The notes under the pieces are model-generated. The model did not search any database. It had not been told where the DNA came from and saw only the letters and a program-made list of their open reading frames with translations. Of a stretch of 64,000 nt of DNA, positions 29,716 through 38,516 are shown piece after piece. The stretch covers positions 24,283 through 88,282 of the forward strand of contig JAHEER010000006.1 in the NCBI GenBank assembly GCA_024640625.1, in the 5' to 3' direction. Positions within the stretch are counted from its first letter, which is position 1, and the number at the start of each line of letters is the position of its first letter. The position numbers and the translations under genes were made by a program. The stretch comes from Desulfobulbaceae bacterium (lineage in GTDB: Bacteria; Desulfobacterota; Desulfobulbia; Desulfobulbales; Desulfocapsaceae).

Positions 29716-30951
29716 TCAACTTTCCTCTATCCTGTTCTCTGACACCACCGTCCTGCCATTGGTGTTCAGCCAGCGCCAGCCGACCAGAGCCAGCCAGGAT
29801 GCTCCGTACTTGAGGCATCTTTCATCGAAATCAAAAGTAGGGCTGTGGGCGGGGCCCACCGGTTCAGGCAGCTGCGCTCCGATTCTCACCATACAGCCTT
29901 CAACATAGCGCTGATAAAAGGAAAAATCCTCGCCTCCAAGACTGGGGTAGCCCTGGGAAATAACTTTGTCGACAGTGGTCGTATCCCAGGCGGCCGAACG
30001 GGCGATCTCCGTTGCTCTGGCAGAATTGATCACCGCCGGCAGACCATACTCGAAAACAATATCGGCATGGACGTCATACATGGTTTCAATTGACTGGACA
30101 ATGCGCTGCAGGCCAATGATGGTCTTCTGCCGATAGATTTCATCGGTTGATCTCACCGTTCCCTTAAGCACGGCTTCACCGGCGATCACGTTGTTAATCG
30201 TGCCGGCCTGAAAACTGCCGATGGTGATAACCTGGGATTTATTAGGGTCAACCTCGCGGGAGACCAGCGTCTGAACGATCATCACCAGACTCGAAGCGGC
30301 AACCACTGCATCAGAGCCTTCATGGGGCCGTGCGGCATGCCCACCTCGTCCCTTGATAGATATCTGAAAGGGATCGGCGTAGGCACAGATAAGTCCCTCA
30401 TCAACGGTAATCACACCGGTCTCGAAATGGGTGTCGATATGACCCCCGAATACCGCCTGAACACCGTCGAGCACCCCCTCGCTGACCAGCTGTTCAGCAC
30501 CGTTGCCGTGTTCCTCGGCCGGTTGGAAAATAAGCTTCACCCGGCCGGGGCCGGAAAAACTCCGCTTGAGAAGCGAGGCGGCGCCCAGCAGCATCGCCAC
30601 ATGGCCATCGTGGCCGCAGGCATGCATGATTCCTTCGTGCACTGAGCTGAATTCCAGGCCCGTCTGTTCCCTGATCGGCAGCGCATCCATGTCGGCTCTC
30701 AAGGCAACGCAACCATCACCGGCAGCCCCAGTACCTATGTAGGCCGTTACCCCGGTACCCCCCGCCCCGATGCCTGATTCAATTCCCAGTTCGCTGAGTT
30801 TTTCTTGTATGTATTCAGCGCTTTTAAACTCATCATAGGAGGTCTCGGGATATTTGTGCAGATGTCTGCGAATATCGATCATCCATGCTTCAAGTGAGCG
30901 ATTGACGCTAAAATCCGGTGGTGCTGTGGGGACGTGGCTTGATCTACTCAA
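29716..30951 (-). CDS. M20 family amidohydrolase
   Basis: 411 residues. The zinc-binding M20D type is shown by RRHLHKYPETSYDEF, HACGHDGHVAMLLGAA, FQPAEEHGNGA and GGEDFSFYQ. Relatives cleave N-acyl or amino-acid amides (hippurate, IAA-amino acids, N-acetyl-cysteine or diaminopimelate derivatives). The start is unclear: a TTG at 30951 overlaps the previous gene by 8 bases, while the first ATG (30882) would cut the usual N-terminal helix, so I kept the TTG. It is in line with the amidoligase and GGT genes. Cytoplasmic; no signal peptide. Confidence 0.86.
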   Translation of the reverse strand: MSRSSHVPTAPPDFSVNRSLEAWMIDIRRHLHKYPETSYDEFKSAEYIQEKLSELGIESGIGAGGTGVTAYIGTGAAGDGCVALRADMDALPIREQTGLEFSSVHEGIMHACGHDGHVAMLLGAASLLKRSFSGPGRVKLIFQPAEEHGNGAEQLVSEGVLDGVQAVFGGHIDTHFETGVITVDEGLICAYADPFQISIKGRGGHAARPHEGSDAVVAASSLVMIVQTLVSREVDPNKSQVITIGSFQAGTINNVIAGEAVLKGTVRSTDEIYRQKTIIGLQRIVQSIETMYDVHADIVFEYGLPAVINSARATEIARSAAWDTTTVDKVISQGYPSLGGEDFSFYQRYVEGCMVRIGAQLPEPVGPAHSPTFDFDERCLKYGASWLALVGWRWLNTNGRTVVSENRIEES

Positions 30952-31513
30952 TTCTTATTGCTCCGATTCCTCTCTGATCGGGAGACTCTTCCTGTTCAGA
31001 CTCTTCCTGTTCATCATACCTATCCCGATCTTCATTCTCCTGCCGATCGTCGTCAACGAACTCCGCATAGTCGTCTTCGCTTGCGACTGTATAGTCAGCC
31101 CCGTCCTCGCTATCGCTGATCTTGTTCTCTTCGGGATAGCCGGCGTTGTGCTCATTCTCGTAGAGCTCGGGCTGCGTTTCTTCCTCGCCCAGATACTCAT
31201 CGTCAGCCTCATATCCATGATCAGCTTCTGCGGTATCAGCAGCTTCGGCCATTTTATAATAGTCTTCGACTTCTGCGCTGTTGTCCCTGCCTTCTTCAGT
31301 GTTGGTCGGAACCGAAGAATAAAGACGCACATCGAGGGGCTGCTTGAAAAAGGCGATGACGCCGTCCTGAACTTCGATGATGGAAGTCAACTCCCATCCC
31401 GAACGGCCAAAATCGTTGAGCTGCTCCTCGATTTCAGCTTCATCGAGAAAACTGCCGCCAAGCAGCCCTTCTTTTTTCAACTCAAAATGGACTGTTTTAT
31501 AGCTCCATTTCAT
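30944..31513 (-). CDS. DUF4177-like protein with a long acidic tail
   Basis: 189 residues. The N-terminal 60 fit a DUF4177-type fold: MKWSYKTVHFELKKEG... and EEQLNDFGRSGWELTSIIEV with the conserved GWEL. From about residue 70 the protein is low-complexity and strongly acidic (Glu, Asp, Tyr, Gln), probably disordered. A 15-base unit is repeated in tandem at 30984-30998 and 30999-31013, encoding the ESEQE steps. No catalytic residues are evident. It sits between the MORN protein and the M20 enzyme in the 12-gene run. Confidence 0.7.
   Translation of the reverse strand: MKWSYKTVHFELKKEGLLGGSFLDEAEIEEQLNDFGRSGWELTSIIEVQDGVIAFFKQPLDVRLYSSVPTNTEEGRDNSAEVEDYYKMAEAADTAEADHGYEADDEYLGEEETQPELYENEHNAGYPEENKISDSEDGADYTVASEDDYAEFVDDDRQENEDRDRYDEQEESEQEESPDQRGIGAIRIE
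30984..31013 (+). repeat. 15-base tandem direct repeat (two copies)
   Basis: GACTCTTCCTGTTCA occurs twice head to tail at 30984-30998 and 30999-31013, inside the acidic tail of the DUF4177-like gene. It is in frame (15 bases = 5 codons), so copy change would alter tail length without breaking the gene. Confidence 0.9.
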
Positions 31514-31562
31514 CGCTATTAACCTTTCCTGGTTCTCGATTCCAGAAGTTTTTCAGTGCTTG

Positions 31563-33404
31563 TCACTCATCCTTCAAAGAGTCATTCACAAAAGTACCCT
31601 TGTAGTGGGTGCCGTCGGGCTTGGTCAGTGTACCATAGCCATTTCTCCTGCCGTTGGCGAACTCCCCTTGATAGATTGTTCCGTCAACCGATTTCAGCAC
31701 GCCTCGGCCGTGCGGCAGGTCGTCTTTGAAATCACCTTCGTAAACCGAACCGTCGGCATAATTCAGGGTACCTTCGCCGTTAAAGCTGCCGTACCTGAAG
31801 GCGCCCCGGTAGAGGCTGCCATCGGCGAATCGGTATTCTCCGATCCCGTGAAAATAATCATCTTTGAACTCTCCGACATAGCTGGTGCCGTCAGGATAGG
31901 AAAACGTACCTTCACCGTCTCGTTTGCCGAGCAGATACCAGCCCGTATACTGACGTCCGTCACTGTAACTGAAGGTCCCTTTGCCGTTGAACTGGTCGAG
32001 TTCAAACTCTCCTGAATAGCGGTCTCCGTTGGCATATTCCATGGTCCCACGGCCATGTTTGAGCCCATCCTTCACAATTCCCTGGTATCTCGCCTTATCC
32101 GGGTAAACAAAATCGACCTCACCGTTCACCGGCACACTGCCGCCGGTACCGGACCAGAGTTTACCTTCTGCATAGACTAGCTCTTCAGCTGAACCATCGG
32201 TCACGGCTGTTACTTTCTCAATGTCTTCCTGGGGTTGTTCGGGCACCTCACCAGCGGTTGTTTGCTGGTCGATCAGGTCCGGTTCTTGGACCACTTGCTT
32301 TCCCTGGGGAGGCTCCACATCCTGGGCCACGACCATCGCCGCGGCAGCCGCCGGGGCTGGTGGGGCGCCGTCAGCATCTGCAGTGGTGATCTGCTCATCT
32401 GGTGGCAGTACCGGATTGCCCTCAACGAACTCACCCTCGAACACCCAGCCGTCGCTATATTCCATCTTGCCCCTGCCGTGCAGCCGACCGTCTTCAAAAG
32501 CTCCCGAATAAACCGACCCGTCGGCATATTGATAGCGCCCCTTGCCGTGCATTTGTCCGGCCACAAACTGCCCCTCGTAGACGCTGCCGTCCTGAAAATT
32601 CATGGTCCCTTCGCCCTCGGCCAACCCGCCTATATACTCGCCAATGTAAAAGGAGCCATTGGCGTAATGCATTTCCCCGCTGCCGTGGAACATGTTGTTT
32701 TTGAAACCGCCGTTATAATACCCACCGTCTTTGTACGTCAGGGTCCCGGTCCCGGAGTAAAGATCGTTCTTGAAATCACCCTCATACGTATCTCCTGAGG
32801 CCAACTCCAGGACCCCGTACCCGTTCCGTTTATCCCCCTTCAGCTCTCCGCGGTACAGCGAACCGTCGGGATATGACCTGGTACCTTTTCCTTCGGGTCT
32901 GCCGTTGCTGAACATTCCCTCGTACCAGCTGCCGTCGGCATAAACGAGACGCCCCTGGCCGTCGATCACATTGTTGCGGAACTCTCCTTTGTACTCCCGT
33001 CCGTCGGGGTAGAACAGGACCCCTCTGCCGTGGTATCTGCCTAAACGGAAATCACCCCGGTACTTCATTCCGTCCGGCGTGATCAGATATCCCTGGCCGT
33101 CAATAATCCCGTCTTTAAACTCACCGGTATAGTGGCGACCGGCTTTGCTCTTCAGTTCGCCTGTCCCGGAAAGCGCCCCATTTTCAAACGTTCCGCGATA
33201 CACCGTTCCGTCCGGATAGGTCATGGTTCCAGTACCATGGGCTTTGCCGCGCACGAACGGTCCCTCGTATTTTTTGCCGTCCTTGGCCACATACACACCG
33301 GTACCCTGCCAACAGTCCCCTTCTAGGCATGACGCCCATGCTGTCTGAGCCAGCAGCACAGCTGCCGCTACTGCTATCCCACCCGATCTGATCATTTTGA
33401 ACAT
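31563..33404 (-). CDS. Secreted MORN-repeat protein
   Basis: 613 residues. The N-terminal signal peptide MFKMIRSGGIAVAAAVLLAQ ends in AWA before SC, so cleavage by signal peptidase I is likely, placing the protein in the periplasm or outside. About 20 MORN repeats of 23 residues (Y-x-G-x-F-x-x-G-x-x-x-G-x-G-x-x-x-Y-x-D-G) form two blocks: about 12.5 repeats at 45-330 and 7.5 at 435-613. A Pro/Ala/Glu-rich linker of about 100 residues separates them. MORN repeats bind lipids or act as beta-sheet rods in eukaryotes; the bacterial role is unknown. Position between avtA and the DUF4177-like gene does not reveal a function. Confidence 0.88.
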   Translation of the reverse strand: MFKMIRSGGIAVAAAVLLAQTAWASCLEGDCWQGTGVYVAKDGKKYEGPFVRGKAHGTGTMTYPDGTVYRGTFENGALSGTGELKSKAGRHYTGEFKDGIIDGQGYLITPDGMKYRGDFRLGRYHGRGVLFYPDGREYKGEFRNNVIDGQGRLVYADGSWYEGMFSNGRPEGKGTRSYPDGSLYRGELKGDKRNGYGVLELASGDTYEGDFKNDLYSGTGTLTYKDGGYYNGGFKNNMFHGSGEMHYANGSFYIGEYIGGLAEGEGTMNFQDGSVYEGQFVAGQMHGKGRYQYADGSVYSGAFEDGRLHGRGKMEYSDGWVFEGEFVEGNPVLPPDEQITTADADGAPPAPAAAAAMVVAQDVEPPQGKQVVQEPDLIDQQTTAGEVPEQPQEDIEKVTAVTDGSAEELVYAEGKLWSGTGGSVPVNGEVDFVYPDKARYQGIVKDGLKHGRGTMEYANGDRYSGEFELDQFNGKGTFSYSDGRQYTGWYLLGKRDGEGTFSYPDGTSYVGEFKDDYFHGIGEYRFADGSLYRGAFRYGSFNGEGTLNYADGSVYEGDFKDDLPHGRGVLKSVDGTIYQGEFANGRRNGYGTLTKPDGTHYKGTFVNDSLKDE

Positions 33405-33437
33405 ACAATCTCCTACACTTTCATTGGCTGAACAACC

Positions 33438-34697
33438 CTACGAGTTTTCCTGATAAATCTTTTTAAGCACACGGCCAATGATTGCAATGCCTTTTCGTAC
33501 GGCCTCATCATCCTGAGAATAGGTCAACCTGACACATTCATTACTATGTTGCCAGTCCTGATTGAGTCCTGGGAAAAAATAGTGCCCTGAAACCACCAGA
33601 ACCCCCTGCGATTTAAGTCGCTGGTAGAGTTCTCCGCTGCTAATCGGCAGATCTTCGAACCAGAGCCACAGGAACATCGAACCTTCGGGGGTGTGCACCC
33701 GGTAAGGAGTGCCTTCCAGCTCCGTGTGCACCCACTCCAGAGCTTTTTGGCATTTAGCAAAATAAAATGGTCTTATCATCTTCGCCCCGATGTCCAGAAT
33801 CTCCCCGCTGCTCATCAGCTTTTCCAGCAGAACAGGTCCGAAACTGCCCGGCGCCAAGGAGATAATGGCATTCATGGCCGCTACCCCTCTGATGATATCC
33901 TCCCGGGCAATGATGATCCCGGTACGAACGGCTGGCAGGCCAAGCTTGGAGAGACTGAGGCACTTTATTACATTGTCGTCCCACATCGGCGTGGCCTCGG
34001 TAAAGATAATCGAGGGAAAGGGGACCCCATAGGCATTGTCGAGGATGAGCGGCACATTATGTTCACGGGAGAGTTCAAGAAGACCGTGTACTTCCCGATC
34101 GGTGATCACGTTGCCCGTCGGATTGGTGGGCCTGGAAACACAGATGGCACCGGTCTCTTCGCCAACATCCAGACTGTCAAAATCAACCCGGTATTTGAAC
34201 ATGCGGTCTTCAAGAAAATCGATTTTCGGCCGGGTGGAGACGAACAGTTCTTCCTCCAGCCCCTGATCGGCATACCCTATATACTCTGGGGTGAGAGGCA
34301 GCCTGATGTGTTTTTTGCTGCCGTCCTCGAAGGTCCCGCCAAACATGTTGAAGAGGATGAAGAAACCGGTCTGGCTGCCGTTGGTCAGGCAGATATTTTC
34401 AGGTCCAACATCCCAGCCGTATTCATTTTTCAGCAGTGCAGCACAATGGTTAATAAATCTTAGATTACCTTGGGGAGGATCATAGACACCGGCCAGATCC
34501 CTGATGCTCAGGTCACACTCGGCAAGCTCTTTGAGCCGCTGTTTGAGCAGGTTCTGAAATTCGGGCAGATGGCCAGGATTGCCTCCCCCCATCATTATCA
34601 TCTCATCGTCGCCACCGAGCGCTCTGCCCAGATCATCCATCAGGGAGACAATACCCGCGCCGGAGATGAATTTCTGCCCAAATTTACTTAATTTCAT
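33438..34697 (-). CDS. avtA: Valine-pyruvate aminotransferase
   Basis: 419 residues, PLP aminotransferase fold type I. MKLSKFGQKFISGAGIVSLMDDLG and MMGGGNPGHLPEF are the typical AvtA start; SLSKLGLPAVRTGI carries the PLP-binding Lys, and the Asn/Asp/Tyr set (RPTNPTGN, LDNAYG) is present. It swaps amino groups between valine or alanine and pyruvate/2-ketoisovalerate. It lies 15 bases after the Gate-domain membrane protein and 33 before the MORN gene, so probably shares their transcript. Confidence 0.92.
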   Translation of the reverse strand: MKLSKFGQKFISGAGIVSLMDDLGRALGGDDEMIMMGGGNPGHLPEFQNLLKQRLKELAECDLSIRDLAGVYDPPQGNLRFINHCAALLKNEYGWDVGPENICLTNGSQTGFFILFNMFGGTFEDGSKKHIRLPLTPEYIGYADQGLEEELFVSTRPKIDFLEDRMFKYRVDFDSLDVGEETGAICVSRPTNPTGNVITDREVHGLLELSREHNVPLILDNAYGVPFPSIIFTEATPMWDDNVIKCLSLSKLGLPAVRTGIIIAREDIIRGVAAMNAIISLAPGSFGPVLLEKLMSSGEILDIGAKMIRPFYFAKCQKALEWVHTELEGTPYRVHTPEGSMFLWLWFEDLPISSGELYQRLKSQGVLVVSGHYFFPGLNQDWQHSNECVRLTYSQDDEAVRKGIAIIGRVLKKIYQENS

Positions 34698-34712
34698 GTT
34701 GTTATTCTCGAC

Positions 34713-35693
34713 TCATTGAGGCTTGACCTTACCCATAGCCAGCAGATAGTCAACCGTTTTGACCAGCAGATACACCACTATCAGAGAAAAAAGCAACCTT
34801 CCCCAGAAAATACCTCCAAGTTTGGCCCCCAGCGCCAGCATCACCAGGGTGTCTTCGACCAGCCCATGACTGAGCGACATCAGCGCCAGTGAATTGAATA
34901 CCTCGCGGGAATCCATATTTCCCGTCGTTGTCTCTTTGATAATTAGGGCGCCGCCGTAGACTATTCCCAGCAGCATACCTACCACCGTTACAGGAGCGGC
35001 CCGATGCGTCATGCCGAACATCGGCAGGAGGGGTTTGAGCAGCCCCTCGACCAATCTGATGATACCAGCCGCTTGCAGCACCCGCATGACAAGCAGGACC
35101 AGAAAAATCACCCCGCAGATGAGCACAATGTTGGCAGCCTGTCCAACGCACCATTGGAGCAGCGACTGTTCTCTGGAAATTGCCTGAAAGAGACTGATCG
35201 CCGGCTCCTGCCAGAGCTGAAGCCCGGTACATAAGCGATGGAGCAGAATTCCATAGATTAAAGCTCCACCCAGGCGCAGCACCCCCAGGGACAGCATCCC
35301 TGCCCCGGCCTTCCTGGCAATACTCAGTTCGATGGGCAGGGAATGGGCGATCAGCATTATCGAGCAGAGCACCGTTATTTCCGCACCACTGAGGCTCACC
35401 GATGGTCCCAGGGCGGCATAGACGCCGATGCCGCCATAAGGCGTGGTGAAAATAGCGGTTGCCCACACCAGACCCAATTCTCCCGGCAGCCCCATGAGAC
35501 CCATCAAAGGGTCAAGGACTTTGCCGACATAGTAAACAAGACCGAGTTCCTCGAGAATCTTGGTGACGATTATAGCGGGAACGGTGACTTTTAAAAGTTC
35601 GCAACTGGTGTGCAGACTGTCTTTGCCCAGATCTTTGAAAAATCTCGAGATCCTGCCACCAGTTAGAAAAAATTTCAGGTCGGAAAAGGCCAT
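34713..35693 (-). CDS. Nucleoside-recognition (Gate) domain membrane protein
   Basis: 326 residues from ATG 35693 with about 8 hydrophobic segments. Two Gate-domain-like halves are visible: LLKVTVPAIIVTKILEELGLVYYVGKVLDPLMGLMGLPGELG and the later LVMRVLQAAGIIRLVEGLLKPLLPMFGM. This is the Gate/SpmA-SpmB-like family found in transporters of unknown substrate. A longer frame to 35786 overlaps sixA and lacks likeness. Gaps of 14 and 15 bases to sixA and avtA place it firmly in the operon. A role in moving an amino-acid-like or nucleoside-like solute is only inference. Confidence 0.8.
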   Translation of the reverse strand: MAFSDLKFFLTGGRISRFFKDLGKDSLHTSCELLKVTVPAIIVTKILEELGLVYYVGKVLDPLMGLMGLPGELGLVWATAIFTTPYGGIGVYAALGPSVSLSGAEITVLCSIMLIAHSLPIELSIARKAGAGMLSLGVLRLGGALIYGILLHRLCTGLQLWQEPAISLFQAISREQSLLQWCVGQAANIVLICGVIFLVLLVMRVLQAAGIIRLVEGLLKPLLPMFGMTHRAAPVTVVGMLLGIVYGGALIIKETTTGNMDSREVFNSLALMSLSHGLVEDTLVMLALGAKLGGIFWGRLLFSLIVVYLLVKTVDYLLAMGKVKPQ

Positions 35694-35707
35694 CGGGGCA
35701 TATATTA

Positions 35708-36214
35708 TCAGCTGCTCTCGACGGACCGCCGTTTCGGGTAGTCGAACAGCAGCAGCCTCCCCCCTCCTTGCCCAACTGCACCCCATGACTGCTGGGTGAA
35801 CGAAATCAGGACAATACCGCAGGTGGGAACATTTACCAGGGATTCGCCGCTAAGCATTTCGGCGCATTCGGTCAAACCATGGTTGTGGCCCACCAGCGCC
35901 AGGACCTCAACCATCTCGGGTGCCCTTTGTATAATTTTCAGAAACCCATCCGCAGAAAAGGAGTACAACTCTTCATCGAGAATGATCTCCTTTTTCGCAA
36001 AGCCCAGTGCGGCCCCGATGCCCCGGGCGGTTCTTCGGGCCCGTTTGGCGGGACTGGATATGATCATTTCAGGCTTCGGATCGTAGGACAACATCCGCTC
36101 TGCCATGAGCGGAACATCGCGCTTTCCGCGCTTATTTAGGGGGCGGGAAAAATCGCTCAGGCTGGGGTCGGACCAGCTCGATTTCGCGTGCCTGATCAGG
36201 TAGAGGTACTTCAT
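35708..36214 (-). CDS. sixA: SixA-type histidine phosphatase
   Basis: 168 residues of the histidine phosphatase superfamily. The nucleophile is in LYLIRHAKSSW (RHG-type motif as RHA), followed by RPLNKRGKRDVPLMAERM, SPAKRARRTARG and the second catalytic His in VGHNHGL. SixA removes phosphate from phospho-His of HPt proteins in E. coli; many relatives have unknown targets. ATG 36214 overlaps the stop of the ParA-like gene (ATGA). The neighbourhood CHAD-ParA-SixA recalls the known association of SixA-like genes with CHAD proteins. Confidence 0.88.
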   Translation of the reverse strand: MKYLYLIRHAKSSWSDPSLSDFSRPLNKRGKRDVPLMAERMLSYDPKPEMIISSPAKRARRTARGIGAALGFAKKEIILDEELYSFSADGFLKIIQRAPEMVEVLALVGHNHGLTECAEMLSGESLVNVPTCGIVLISFTQQSWGAVGQGGGRLLLFDYPKRRSVESS

Positions 36215-36957
36215 TGACCAAGCCTTCTTGCTCTAATTTCCTGCCAGAGCAGCTCGTAAGCCTGGGCAGCCACCGATTTGCGTGGCGTCGAGCCCACTGG
36301 CCTTCGATACATGCCCATTTTCTCTATTTCTGCCATGAAAGGGACATAGCTCTGCATGAAAATGGGGTAGGCTCGATATTTCTTCATGATCGAATTATGC
36401 ATCAGTTTCCTTCGCTCAACCATGGAAAAGAAAGCAAGTATCTTGTTCTTTTTGCAGCCAACCTTTTTACAGAGTTTCAAGAGCTGCTCCAGCGCCAGCA
36501 GCGACAGCGTGGTAGGTACAACCGGCACCACCACGCAGTCGGCGGCGGTGATAATATTCTCCGAAAGCACCGTTACGTTGGGAGGGCAATCAAGGATCAC
36601 ACAATCGTATTGATCCGCAAGGGGGACCAGCAGGGACGCGAGGACCTCGCGCTTTTTATCTTTTTTCTCTTCGTTGATGGCGATATCGAGATTTCTAAAA
36701 GAGAAATGGGCCGGAAGCAGATCGAGATTGGGGAAATCCGTTCCCCTGATGAATTCATAAAATTCGCCCCTGAGCAGCCTCGCACGATTGAATTTTTTCT
36801 TCGGTTTGATCCGGTAGTAGAAAGAAGCCGCTCCCTGGGAATCCATATCGCAGAGCAGCACACGCTCACCCGCCATTGATGCGGTAAAGGCGAGATTCAC
36901 CGAGGTTGCTGTTTTACCAACTCCGCCTTTGCTGCTGTATACTGCTATCGTTTTCAT
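36211..36957 (-). CDS. ParA-family ATPase
   Basis: 248 residues. It has a deviant Walker A KGGVGKTATSVNLA at 10-23, Walker A' CDMDSQGAAS and Walker B CVILDCPPN. The C-terminal half with FFSMVERRKLMHNSI resembles ParA/Soj positioning ATPases. No ParB gene or parS is next to it, so a chromosome or plasmid partition role is unlikely; such orphan ParAs place other protein assemblies on the nucleoid or membrane. It is 22 bases after the CHAD gene and overlaps sixA by 4 bases. Cargo is unknown; the CHAD protein is a candidate. Confidence 0.88.
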   Translation of the reverse strand: MKTIAVYSSKGGVGKTATSVNLAFTASMAGERVLLCDMDSQGAASFYYRIKPKKKFNRARLLRGEFYEFIRGTDFPNLDLLPAHFSFRNLDIAINEEKKDKKREVLASLLVPLADQYDCVILDCPPNVTVLSENIITAADCVVVPVVPTTLSLLALEQLLKLCKKVGCKKNKILAFFSMVERRKLMHNSIMKKYRAYPIFMQSYVPFMAEIEKMGMYRRPVGSTPRKSVAAQAYELLWQEIRARRLGQ

Positions 36958-36979
36958 CGTTTCCTGCTCATGTTCAAAT

Positions 36980-38515
36980 TTAACCTTTCACCATCGCCTG
37001 TAAGAGCTCCTGCACCTCGGGTCTGGTGAACTCTTGATAGGTTGATTCGAATTCACTCCTCACCACCTGGTTTTTATCTGAGAGAAGCGCAATAAGTCCT
37101 CCAAGGGCCGCGGCAAAGCGGATGGACTGCAGGTTTCTTGCGCGCAGTCCGCCAAGTTCGCCTCCGAGCATGTTCTGCTGCACAGACAAATCGTTAAAGG
37201 CGCCCAGGTTATCCTGAAGCTTCTTCATGTACTTTAAAAATAAAGACATCTGTTCTTCATCATAAAAGCTCTTGAAGAATTCCAGCAGGTATCTGAATTT
37301 TTTTCCGCTGATTCTCAATCGGTGAAGCTCTTCGTCAGGGCTGGCAGCGGAAATGCGGTTACCGTCCCGAATGAATGAGCGAAATCTCTTGATGATCATC
37401 GTATCGGCATACACGCGGCAGCTTTGCCCCCTGCTGCCCTTGAAGAGTTCAGAATCGGGATCGCTGAGGAAGCTCTCCCAGTCGCTGAGCAGTGCGCCAA
37501 AACGCTTAGAGCCGAGGCGAGTCTGCAGTGTTTTGAGTTCGCCGGCCCGTCTGGTTTCGAGCTGCTCGAAAAAAGTGCTCAAGCCGTCCTGCAAAACGGG
37601 CGGCAGCAAATTGAGATAGTCTTCTTTTTCGAGCAGGTAAACGTCAATATCTCTTAGTGGACCAGTAACCGAGCCAAGCCAGCGAAACTCTCCCTGGAAA
37701 TACCTGCACTGTTCCCTCGGCAGAATCTTTTTCATCAGGCTCAAAAGTGATCGGGTGCGGCGTACGGCAATCCTGAAATCATGCAGAAACTCGGAGTCGA
37801 TGTCGGCGATCACTCCGGGCTGATTTTTCTGCATGTCCCCAAGCAGGTGCAGGCAGATTTTTGCAACGGCGGTGCCAATGCTCATATCCTCGTCCAGATT
37901 CACTTTGAACTTGGCACCGTAATCGCGCGGGGTGCGGCCGGAGTTTTTTAATAAACGCTCAAACAGCTTTTTCTTTTTCAACTCGGTGCAGCCCTTTTTC
38001 AGGCACAGCTCTACAATGGCGTCATACTCGCGTTCATAGCCGCGAATCTCGCAGACAACAATCTGCTCCACCACATCTGAGCCCATGCCCTGCAACTGAT
38101 CATTGCCGATCACAAACCTGACGACTGTCTTGCGGTCCTTGTTCATCATCCGAAATTGGGTGGCCTCGCTTGTCACCTCGACAACGGGACAGAGCGCCCG
38201 CATGTCGATGCAGGATTTCAACCGCTCATTGAGCTTTCCGGCCTCGATGTCCCACCAGAAGAACTTTGGTTTTCTGCGCCCGGAGGCGACTGCCACCTGC
38301 TGACCGTTGAAGCGCTCCAGATGCAGAGTGGCGCCAGCGGAGAAAAAAACCTGACCCGTACGGTGCAGCCGCCAGTCAAAGGTATCATAATAGCAACGCT
38401 GTCTGACCTCATGGTCACGCTGCTCGACGATGAACCTTTTTGACAATCCCCTGAGCAGCGAATCAACACCCAACTCCCCGGGTAAACTGAACATTTTTGT
38501 GCGGAGCCGTTTCAT
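36980..38515 (-). CDS. CHAD domain protein with a degenerate CYTH-like N terminus
   Basis: 511 residues. The C-terminal half (about 220-505) is a CHAD domain with paired His/Arg helices: FLHDFRIAVRRTRSLLSLMKKI and ELHRLRISGKKFRYLLEFFK are the two hallmark stretches. CHAD domains bind polyphosphate. The N-terminal 190 residues look CYTH-like (CYYDTFDWRLHRTGQVF) but the ExExK metal/triphosphate motif is missing, so this part is probably not a working tripolyphosphatase. It begins 1 base after argJ and precedes the ParA-like gene. A PPK2 kinase gene lies 3.8 kb away on the other strand. Confidence 0.86.
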   Translation of the reverse strand: MKRLRTKMFSLPGELGVDSLLRGLSKRFIVEQRDHEVRQRCYYDTFDWRLHRTGQVFFSAGATLHLERFNGQQVAVASGRRKPKFFWWDIEAGKLNERLKSCIDMRALCPVVEVTSEATQFRMMNKDRKTVVRFVIGNDQLQGMGSDVVEQIVVCEIRGYEREYDAIVELCLKKGCTELKKKKLFERLLKNSGRTPRDYGAKFKVNLDEDMSIGTAVAKICLHLLGDMQKNQPGVIADIDSEFLHDFRIAVRRTRSLLSLMKKILPREQCRYFQGEFRWLGSVTGPLRDIDVYLLEKEDYLNLLPPVLQDGLSTFFEQLETRRAGELKTLQTRLGSKRFGALLSDWESFLSDPDSELFKGSRGQSCRVYADTMIIKRFRSFIRDGNRISAASPDEELHRLRISGKKFRYLLEFFKSFYDEEQMSLFLKYMKKLQDNLGAFNDLSVQQNMLGGELGGLRARNLQSIRFAAALGGLIALLSDKNQVVRSEFESTYQEFTRPEVQELLQAMVKG

Positions 38516-38516
38516 A

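Noticed and set aside
31563..33404. Regularly spaced repeated motifs, considered as a DNA repeat array
   Set aside because: They are the 69-base codons of MORN repeats, diverged at DNA level and in frame; no identical repeat-spacer structure, so not CRISPR.
35694..35786. N-terminal extension of the Gate-domain protein
   Set aside because: Overlaps the 3' end of sixA and shows no family likeness; ATG 35693 fits better.
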